20,645 nucleotides of DNA from Trichodesmium sp. MAG_R04. GTDB lineage: Bacteria; Cyanobacteriota; Cyanobacteriia; Cyanobacteriales; Microcoleaceae. The stretch spans positions 1 to 20,645 of the forward strand of contig JAKQYG010000014.1 of NCBI GenBank assembly GCA_023356515.1, read 5' to 3'. Below the pieces are notes generated by a model that was not told the DNA's origin, ran no database searches, and was given only the letters and a program-made list of their open reading frames with translations. Positions within the stretch are counted from its first letter, which is position 1. Every line of letters begins with the position of its first letter. Below, one piece after another: positions 14,985 to 20,645 of the stretch. The position numbers were made by a program, and so were the translations under genes.

Positions 14985-15407
14985 CTAATTAATTGTTTCT
15001 CCTACCTTAACTTTTTTTTCTCCCAATATATATTCTTTTTCAATACTAATAGCTTCTATGCCCTCATTTGCCATCAAATTAAACATTGATCCTAATTGCA
15101 GCCAAATTAATAAAGCAGTTGGGAATACTACTATTGCACCCATAATAATAGATAACTGTTCAATAATATTAAATACAGAAAGACTAGCTGCCACACAGCA
15201 AAATACAAATAAGGTTGTACCTAAATAAGCCGCCATGATATTAGGTGTTTGATAATCTATTTTTGTTTCAGAGTTTTTGCTTCGAGACCAAAGAGTTAAT
15301 TTATACTCCAACATATCTTTAAAAATCACTCCTAGGAGAATAGCAAACAATAATGTCAACTGAATTACTGTGTAAACAGGGAAATTAAAAAAAGTATTAC
15401 TATACAT
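14985..15407 (-). CDS. Small membrane protein of unknown function
   Basis: A 140-residue integral membrane protein with three predicted helices: VIQLTLLFAILLGVIF (about 14-29), YLGTTLFVFCCVAASLSVF (about 61-79), and IIMGAIVVFPTALLIWLQLG (about 87-106). Between the first and second is a charged loop (KNSETKIDYQTP), and the C-terminal 30 residues are soluble and acidic then basic (EGIEAISIEKEYILGEKKVK). I do not recognise the family. ATG at 15405-15407 gives a sensible N-terminus; no Shine-Dalgarno is clear. It lies between the inverted repeat region and the heptamer repeat, with no operon partner. Confidence 0.65.
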   Translation of the reverse strand: MYSNTFFNFPVYTVIQLTLLFAILLGVIFKDMLEYKLTLWSRSKNSETKIDYQTPNIMAAYLGTTLFVFCCVAASLSVFNIIEQLSIIMGAIVVFPTALLIWLQLGSMFNLMANEGIEAISIEKEYILGEKKVKVGETIN

Positions 15408-15475
15408 TTTTGTCGATCCACAAATATTAACTATTGTAAATCATATCATATTTTTTAAGTTTATGGGATAACACG

Positions 15476-15549
15476 GCAATCCTATTTGATTTGTAATATT
15501 TTCCTGGTAGTTAGTAGTTAGTAGTCAGAGTTTTCAAGGTTTTCAGCTC
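15476..15549. repeat. Dispersed repeat with three GTAGTTA/GTAGTCA heptamers, copy B
   Basis: Counterpart of 9434-9500 in the same orientation, with about seven substitutions. The heptamer block reads GTAGTTA, GTAGTTA, GTAGTCA (15507-15527) against two units in copy A, and this single unit accounts for the whole 7-base length difference. It lies downstream of a transposase-free stretch and about 140 bases before an IS1634-type remnant. Confidence 0.7.
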
Positions 15550-15691
15550 CAACCCACATTCGGAAGATATTGAAGCGGATTTTGTAGTTATGAAATTTGT
15601 TCAGTATAAAGCCTGAAATAATTACCTAGTAGTAATTTAAAGCTATTTATTTGTACAATAATAAGTGTTAAATTAAAGAAAGAAAAACAGT

Positions 15692-15990
15692 ATGAAAGAT
15701 TTAAAATAAGACCTATCTATCCGAGATATAGACTATTTAGGAATAATAGATGAGATGGAATTGGTAGAAGAGGTGAATAAAATAGTGGGAATAAAAACGA
15801 AAGAAACTCTAACGCCAGGGAAAGTAATAAAAGCCATGATATTGAACGGCTTAAGATTTTTGAGCCCTCCGTTATATCTCTCTTAATGAATTTTTTGTAG
15901 GGAAAGCAACAGAGCATTTAATAGGAAAGGGACTATTACCAGAGAATCTAAATCATGATAAATTAGGAAGAGTAGAAAAATATTACAATA
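15692..15990 (+). pseudogene. IS1634-type transposase remnant (DUF4277 N-terminal domain)
   Basis: From ATG 15692 the frame reads MKDLK, a stop, then DLSIRDIDYLGIIDEMELVE, EVNKIVGIKTKETLTPGKVI and KAMILNGLRFLSPPLYL before a stop. Shifting frame continues NEFFVGKATEHLIGKGLLPE and NLNHDKLGRV. This is the DUF4277 domain that opens IS1634-family transposases (LDHLGIV...GLVE...AMVLNGLGFVS...LYL...LGRxLD pattern). Only the first 100 or so residues of a roughly 500-residue protein remain, with an in-frame stop and a frameshift. The DDE catalytic domain is absent. No terminal repeats are identified. Confidence 0.8.
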
Positions 15991-16280
15991 TAGTTTTTTG
16001 CCACCTCCTGCTTTGATTGATCTTTATTTCACAAACGGCTTTTATCTATTTTCTTTCTACTTCGATTTGAGGCTGGAGTGTAGGTCCCTCGTCATGGGCA
16101 ACATTTCAGGTCTATAATTGTCTGACAATAGAGGCAGCTAAACCGGAAATTGCTAGGGATTTTAATACTAAACTGCTGTATTGGGAAATGGCCATTCCTA
16201 TCTACAACTCCTCGAACTAAATTTTATACTACCGTTTGTCGTGAAAATGTAGGTTTTAATACAATTAACAAAGAGTCTCA
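15991..16280. other. Unassigned region after the IS1634 remnant
   Basis: The stretch contains a plus-strand open segment at 16071-16220 lacking a start codon (includes ATFQVYNCLTIEAAKPEIAR and KLLYWEMAIPIYNSSN). It looks protein-like but I do not recognise it; it is not a piece of DUF4277 transposases that I know. No repeat from elsewhere in the window recurs here. Confidence 0.35.
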
Positions 16281-17912
16281 TTAATCAGAAAATTGAGCAA
16301 TTTTTTGACGGAATTCTTGCCATGCAGCTATAGCATCAAGATTAGAAGTAACTCCTTTTTTTAACAAAATCACACCATCTCTAAAATCAGTAATTCCATA
16401 TTCACCAGAATTATAAAGTTCTTCAATTTGAGGCATAATTGCTCCTAGTCGTTGGCGATCACTTTTAAAAGCTACCTGATACCTATTCAACCGCCATAGA
16501 TCAACAATAATATATTGTACTTTTTCAACCTGTCTAGCATCATTACGAAATTGTATTCTGGGAAACCGCAAAATTGCTCGACGACTTGATAAGTGTGGAA
16601 TAATATAAGTTGTTGCTGCGACACTAGTAGCATCAGGAATTTTCTCTAACAATGGTCGCATTTGACTAATATGCTGCCATTGTTGTTGTGCAGATACATA
16701 AACCAAGGGTTTAATTGAATCTGGTACTAAAAAATAAAAAGTGCGATTAGGGTTAGATGTAAATGTAAAAAATAGTGATAAACAAATACAAACTACCCAG
16801 AAACGCTGAAATTTTACCGATGGTACTGGTGAGTTTTCAATTTTTGATTCTCTCTTTGCCCACCATAAAATTGCACCGTAAAATAGTCCAGGTACTACTG
16901 TCATCGCGTAGCGAATTGTGATTGACAGTACAGATAAACCCTGAGCAGAAAATAATTTTAACAAAGGAAATCCTGCTACTATCCAAGAGGCAGGGGAAAC
17001 AGCGGGCACAAATGCTAAAGGCAACCATTGCCCTAATAAATATTTGAAAGTACCAAAAAATGGAGTAAAAATTTCCCTGATTAAGCGCCAAGGGTTACTA
17101 ATCATACCCCAAATAATTTCTAGAGTAGAAGCTTCGTCTCCTTCTGCGTATTGACCAAATCTTTCCATCATAAATCTGTGGGAAATGTCTTCAGAGAACA
17201 CTGGCATAATCAGATTGGTCAAAGCGACCATATAGATAAAACTGAAAGTACAGATAGCTAAACCTATTTTGGGATAGCGTTTACTTAAAATCAGGTAGAA
17301 TCCAACCCCAAATAATACTACTCCTGCATCCTCTCTAACAGCTAAAGTTAATACTGCTAAAATCCAAAATAGAGGCCACCAGCGTTTTTCCATTGCTAGT
17401 AGTAAGCTAAATACAAACAGAGGTATTTGACAGATATCATGGAAGTTTGCGAGGGTAGGCCCAATTACTGCGTTAGCTCCATAGAAACTAATACTAATCA
17501 TGGCTGATAAGCTTGGTTCGAGATACTGCCTAGCTAGGACATATAAAACTAAACCCGCAACAGTGACTAATGTTACCTGTAAGATTATTAAAATAATAGA
17601 AGATGGAAATAAGGCATATATTGGCAACCACAGCAAAAGAGCAGGAGTAAAATGTTGGCCTAGGCGATGATAGTATACTTCTGAGACTTGGCCTTGGTGA
17701 ACCACATTTGTGGAAAGAGCAGACGAGAGGGAACTTTGAAAAAAACGACCGTGAATACTATTCCAAAATACTTGATTAAATATACCTTGGTCGTAAGAGG
17801 CGTAAAAACTATAATAGCGGTGCAGGTTGAACAATAGACAAACTACAAAAAAAGCGATCGCCGCTACAAATAGCATCTTAAGGAACTGATTTTTTGGCCT
17901 GCTAACCAACAT
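16281..17912 (-). CDS. DUF2079 multi-spanning membrane protein
   Basis: A 543-residue polytopic membrane protein. The opening helix (LFVAAIAFFVVCLLFNLHRY) is followed by the DUF2079 hallmark YASYDQGIFNQVFWNSIHGR (about 33-52). After it come YYHRLGQHFTPALLLWLPIY, a series of 9-11 helices, the NFHDICQIPLFVFSLLLAME segment with conserved His, and LAVREDAGVVLFGVG (an Arg-Glu-Asp motif). The soluble C-terminal part (about 405-543) has VQYIIVDLW and a short Gly-Glu-Tyr-Gly-containing stretch. DUF2079 proteins resemble GT-C (ArnT/dolichol-phosphate-mannosyl type) glycosyltransferases, with Asp and Glu in the first lumenal loop; a role in cell-surface glycosylation is an inference. Length is normal. 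ATG start directly before the basic N-terminus (SRPKNQ). It diverges from sasA. Confidence 0.9.
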   Translation of the reverse strand: MLVSRPKNQFLKMLFVAAIAFFVVCLLFNLHRYYSFYASYDQGIFNQVFWNSIHGRFFQSSLSSALSTNVVHQGQVSEVYYHRLGQHFTPALLLWLPIYALFPSSIILIILQVTLVTVAGLVLYVLARQYLEPSLSAMISISFYGANAVIGPTLANFHDICQIPLFVFSLLLAMEKRWWPLFWILAVLTLAVREDAGVVLFGVGFYLILSKRYPKIGLAICTFSFIYMVALTNLIMPVFSEDISHRFMMERFGQYAEGDEASTLEIIWGMISNPWRLIREIFTPFFGTFKYLLGQWLPLAFVPAVSPASWIVAGFPLLKLFSAQGLSVLSITIRYAMTVVPGLFYGAILWWAKRESKIENSPVPSVKFQRFWVVCICLSLFFTFTSNPNRTFYFLVPDSIKPLVYVSAQQQWQHISQMRPLLEKIPDATSVAATTYIIPHLSSRRAILRFPRIQFRNDARQVEKVQYIIVDLWRLNRYQVAFKSDRQRLGAIMPQIEELYNSGEYGITDFRDGVILLKKGVTSNLDAIAAWQEFRQKIAQFSD

Positions 17913-18015
17913 TACCTACATAAACTTAAAGTTTGCTGTATATAACTTATCAGAAATTTATATCTCAACTTGAGTAATAATAATCATTAGATAAACTATT
18001 AGATATAATTATAAA

Positions 18016-18105
18016 CAGGACTTACGCAGTGCCGCTATATATAGTGCATTATCGACAATAAATTCAGATATTGACACTACAAGCAGTGTCTTTACGTAAG
18101 TCCTG
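18016..18105. mobile_element. 90-bp miniature inverted-repeat element
   Basis: The element begins CAGGACTTACGCAGTGCC and ends TTTACGTAAGTCCTG. Its outer 33 bases are imperfect inverted repeats, so the whole unit can fold into a long hairpin. It is flanked by TATAAA on both sides (18010-18015 and 18106-18111), an apparent target duplication. The ends match those next to the IS701/IS4-like transposase remnants, so that family probably mobilises it. It lies in the intergenic region between the diverging DUF2079 and sasA genes. Confidence 0.85.
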
Positions 18106-18176
18106 TATAAAATATAAATCATGTCAAGTAAATATTGGAAAAATACCGATATTGGAACCAGAGCATAGGGGTATGA

Positions 18177-18386
18177 GAACCTTTTTTGGAGAAGAATAGA
18201 AGAATATTAGATAATCTCGATACAGTAAAAAAAGTCAATTTACAGCGTTTGGTGTCACAATATAAAGTAAAGATTAAAATATCTCAGAAACAAACTTTCT
18301 GTTAATGGCCAATAAATTTAAAACTAATTTGTGAATGGTTAAGTGGTAAACCCCGCCCTACTTACCAAGTTAGGCCCAATATCTAG
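18177..18386 (+). pseudogene. Coding-like remnant upstream of sasA, not recognised
   Basis: Seventy codons with a single internal stop (TAA at 18303-18305): EPFLEKNRRILDNLDTVKKV, NLQRLVSQYKVKIKISQKQT, then after the stop WPINLKLICEWLSGKPRPTY and QVRPNI. The composition looks like a real protein with a basic helical region, but I cannot assign a family. It lacks a start codon. It could be the scar of a gene lost between DUF2079 and sasA; chance openness is possible over this length. Confidence 0.35.
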
Positions 18387-18395
18387 GTAGGCGGG
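18352..18395. promoter_or_regulatory. Stable hairpin just upstream of sasA
   Basis: CCCGCC (18352-18357) pairs with GGCGGG (18390-18395). After one bulged C, TACTTA (18359-18364) pairs with TAGGTA (18384-18389), giving a 12-bp stem with a 19-base loop. It ends 21 bases before the sasA ATG. This is the most GC-rich structure in the region. It could shape sasA translation or mRNA stability, or be the end of a lost insertion sequence. No T-run follows, so it is not a standard terminator. Confidence 0.5.
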
Positions 18396-18416
18396 AATAT
18401 TTATAGAAAGTTATAA

Positions 18417-19658
18417 ATGCTTAATTATTTTCTTCCTGTTCGTCAACAAGATACTAATAGTCCATCTCACTTGCCTAGAGATTTTGTAGAAGTGTCTTTA
18501 GAAAAATCTAATAATGAAGGATTCTTGCAACTTTTATTGTTTATTGATAAACGTCCTGGTTCTCAAGAAGAAATTGAAGCTATTCGTAAGTCCCTAAGTA
18601 ATTTCAAAACAGATTACCCATTTGAATTTAATATTATTGATGTAGGAGAACAACCCTACATCGCAGAACATTTCAAGTTGATTGCTACTCCTGCTCTACT
18701 AAAAACTCATCCTGAGCCAAAACAAACTCTAACTGGCACAAATTTAGTGGTAAAATTGGAATATTGGTGGCCTCGCTGGCAACGTTCCTTAGTAGAATAT
18801 TCTCATAATTATAACTCTCTACCGCAATCACAAAAAGTTATCAGTGAAAAATTATCTTCTAGTTCAATTAATTGTACTGTGGAATTAATGCAAATGTCAG
18901 ACGAAATTTTTCGCCTGAAGCAGGAAAAAGAACAATTGCAAGCTCAATTAAAATTTAAAGACCGTATCATTGCTATGTTAGCTCACGAGTTACGGAACCC
19001 TCTGACAGCAGTTTCATTAGCTCTAGAAACTTTAGAATTAACTCAAAAGAGGGCAAAGAGTGAGTTTGCAAACAGTTCTCCAACTTTTGCAGAACAGTTG
19101 ATTAGGCAGGCGCATTACCAAGTACGCCTAATTAACAGAATGATTACAGATATTCTAGAAAGACCTATTATGGGGAAAAGCAGCAAGTTGCAAATTCAAC
19201 CTGATAAATTAGATATGGGAGCATTATGTTTAGAAGTAAAAATGCAGTTTCGAAATCGACTGAAGTCAAAAGAATTGCAGTTAAGAACAGATATTCCTAG
19301 TGATTTACCATTAGTTTATGCTGATGGAGAAAGAATACGTCAGGTAATAGTTAATTTGCTTGATAATGCGATTAAGTATACTCCTAAAGAAGGCGAGATT
19401 CAAATTATTATCCTAGATCGCACAACTCAAAAGGTGCAAGTGACGGTTTGTGATAGTGGGCTTGGTATTCCTAAAGAAAATCGTGATCGAATTTTTGAAG
19501 ATTCTTTCCGACTAAAACGGGATGAGTCAACGGAAGGTTATGGTATTGGTTTGGCTTTGTGTCGCCGAATTATTCTAGCTCACTATGGTAAAATTTGGGT
19601 AGATTCTAGTCCTAATAATGGTAGTTGTTTTCACTTTACTTTACCTGTTTATCGGTAA
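18417..19658 (+). CDS. sasA: Circadian clock output histidine kinase SasA
   Basis: A 413-residue sensor kinase that reads the KaiABC clock and passes phosphate to RpaA. Residues about 36-122 are a KaiB-like thioredoxin-fold domain (LQLLLFIDKRPGSQEEIEAI; ATPALLKTHPEP; LEYWWPRWQ) that binds KaiC. A coiled-coil linker (about 155-180) follows, then HisKA with the phosphoacceptor His190 in MLAHELRNPLTAVS. The ATPase has the N box NLLDNAIKYTP (313-323), G1 DSGLGIP (346-352) and G2 GYGIGLAL (374-381). All catalytic boxes are intact. There is no membrane segment, so it is cytoplasmic. Somewhat longer than the 387 residues of the S. elongatus protein, with a longer N-terminal tail. ATG 18417 is chosen because an in-frame TAG lies upstream; there is no clear Shine-Dalgarno. 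No kai genes are nearby. Confidence 0.95.
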   Translation: MLNYFLPVRQQDTNSPSHLPRDFVEVSLEKSNNEGFLQLLLFIDKRPGSQEEIEAIRKSLSNFKTDYPFEFNIIDVGEQPYIAEHFKLIATPALLKTHPEPKQTLTGTNLVVKLEYWWPRWQRSLVEYSHNYNSLPQSQKVISEKLSSSSINCTVELMQMSDEIFRLKQEKEQLQAQLKFKDRIIAMLAHELRNPLTAVSLALETLELTQKRAKSEFANSSPTFAEQLIRQAHYQVRLINRMITDILERPIMGKSSKLQIQPDKLDMGALCLEVKMQFRNRLKSKELQLRTDIPSDLPLVYADGERIRQVIVNLLDNAIKYTPKEGEIQIIILDRTTQKVQVTVCDSGLGIPKENRDRIFEDSFRLKRDESTEGYGIGLALCRRIILAHYGKIWVDSSPNNGSCFHFTLPVYR

Positions 19659-19853
19659 TTTATGGTAGTGGCATGTCAAGCTTAAAATAGTGTATTAGCC
19701 TCACGGGCAAGAAGTTATCATCACAGACCATCAGGCGGTCACTAAAAGTTCAGAGGAAGAAACAAGCGATCGCTAAAAATTTACAAAAAGAAATAGGCGA
19801 TATGGCGCGTCTTGCTGGAAATGGTGTATGATAATATAAAAATACTGGAGCTT

Positions 19854-20095
19854 ATGGGAAGAGGTCGTCGGGAGAAGGTTTTGCTAACTTCAGGCTAGAA
19901 AAATAAACTGGAAGAAATTATTCGTAATGATCATGGACCAACACAAAAAAAATACTTCATGCACAAGTTTTATTAATGTGCGATGAAGGAACTCAAGCCA
20001 ACAAAAAATGAACAGATAGGGAAATCAGTTCTGCATTAAATGTGCATATCAATACAATGTGCAGAACTCGGAAAAGATTTGATAAGGAGGGAATG
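19854..20095 (+). pseudogene. IS630-like transposase, N-terminal helix-turn-helix remnant
   Basis: From ATG 19854: MGRGRREKVLLTSG, a stop, KNKLEEIIRNDHGPTQKK, a one-base shift, LHAQVLLMCDEGTQANKK, a stop, TDREISSALNVHINTMCRTR and KRFDKEGMEN. This is the DNA-binding start of IS630-family transposases (LEEIIR...KILHAQVLLMCDEG...EISxALxVHxxTxxRxRKRFxxEG). The DDE domain is missing; the sequence passes straight into an IS701/IS4-like fragment. The 195 bases before it, after sasA, show nothing else I can name. Confidence 0.75.
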
Positions 20096-20274
20096 GAAAA
20101 TTGAAGAATTTCACGGGGAAATTAAACAATTAACAGGTTTAGAATTTTGTCAGTCTCGTCTACGAATAATTAAAAAAAATCATATTGCTTGTGCAATACT
20201 AGTATCGCATAAAGCTATAGTGAAGATCCTCCAAATTTTCATATGCTATATATAGTGTCTTTGCGTAAGTCCTG
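20083..20274 (+). mobile_element. IS701/IS4-like element, 3' end with terminal repeat
   Basis: The frame reads REWKIEEFHGEIKQLTGLEF, CQSRLRIIKKNHIACAILV, the C-terminal region of the same transposase group as the remnant at 9501-10342; WKIEEFH carries the last catalytic Glu. A deletion removes much of the tail, and in another frame the coding end SVFA-stop is formed by the terminal repeat itself (20245-20274, ending GCGTAAGTCCTG). This is the piece that the other remnant lacks, but the two are separate copies. Confidence 0.78.
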
Positions 20275-20645
20275 TTAATAAAACAAATAGAAACTAATTT
20301 TAATTACATCATTTATCGGAGTCTGCGTTTTTCCCCTACTCTTGATATAACTCTTACTAACCTATTAAAAAATTTCCCCAACCAAGGAGATACTTACCAA
20401 AATATTGAAACCCAAATATCACAACTGCTCAACTGCTTACGTCAATATCGCTGTTTGATTATTTTTGATGACCTACAAATTCTGTTTTGTAGTGGAAAAA
20501 TTGCCGGTCAATATCAAACTGAATATGAAAATTACCAGATATTTTTTCAGCTTATTGCCGAAATTGATCATCAAAGTTGTTTAATATTAAATAGTAGAGA
20601 AAAACCCATAGAAATAGCTCAACTAGAAACAAATAATAAGTATGT
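20275..20645 (+). CDS. STAND (NB-ARC-like) ATPase, headless and running off the window
   Basis: The frame is open from directly after the insertion-sequence end to the last base, 123 codons. It carries NYIIYRSLRFSPTLDITLTN, a helical stretch SQLLNCLRQYRCLIIFDDLQ, where CLIIFDDLQIL is Walker B, then GKIAGQYQTEYENYQIFFQL and SCLILNSREKPIEIAQLE, the sensor segment typical of cyanobacterial NB-ARC proteins that usually end in WD40 repeats. The P-loop and N-terminal effector or helix-turn-helix domain should lie about 70-100 residues earlier but are replaced by the IS fragment. No start codon is near the junction. Probably a truncated gene (pseudogene), though the rest lies outside the window. STAND proteins act as signalling or defence switches; the role here is unknown. 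Confidence 0.75.

Noticed and set aside
15717..15917. Minus-strand open frame in the IS1634 remnant
   Set aside because: The plus strand here encodes a clear DUF4277 domain; the antisense frame is its shadow.
20040..20255. A standalone 71-codon gene
   Set aside because: Its start lies in the IS630 remnant and the rest is an IS701/IS4-like transposase tail; it is a chance fusion frame of dead elements.

Overview
The window reads as the chromosome of a low-GC, probably filamentous, cyanobacterium. Three things support this. The HIP1 octamer GCGATCGC recurs at roughly a dozen sites. Cyanobacteria-typical genes are present: a SasA clock kinase with a KaiB-like domain, the Trp-rich TIGR02450 protein, a DUF2079 membrane protein and a STAND/NB-ARC ATPase. 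The small repeats are of cyanobacterial type. I cannot assign a genus from sequence alone.

Layout. 1-600: 3' end of glyQ and the tail of a DUF4079-like gene. 622-3245: comEC, then tRNA-Ser(CGA). 3268-5062: a mobile-element end, an alpha/beta hydrolase on the minus strand, and a small secreted-protein gene broken by a 101-bp miniature transposable element. 5193-9305: leuB, a Trp-rich small protein, an unknown 200-residue protein and a periplasmic N-acetylmuramoyl-L-alanine amidase, all on the plus strand. 9318-10690: nested mobile debris, in which a decayed IS701/IS4-like transposase carries a second identical copy of the 101-bp element plus two small palindromic inserts. 10858-15407: a GT4 glycosyltransferase, then on the minus strand a cysteine desulfurase and three poorly characterised proteins, one secreted and one membrane. 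15476-16280: repeat DNA and an IS1634-type transposase remnant. 16281-19658: a DUF2079 membrane protein diverging from sasA, separated by a 90-bp hairpin-like miniature element. 19854-20645: an IS630-like fragment fused to an IS701-like fragment, abutting a STAND ATPase gene that has lost its N-terminal half.

The intact genes are mostly ordinary housekeeping functions: leucine synthesis, translation, DNA uptake, cell-wall hydrolysis, Fe-S/sulfur mobilisation and circadian output. I found no convincing new multi-gene system. The notable content is the layered transposon archaeology. Two miniature-element families are active enough to leave clear target duplications and, for one, identical copies. 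One insertion can be undone on paper to restore a reading frame. Palindromic and heptamer repeats sit inside or beside dead transposases.
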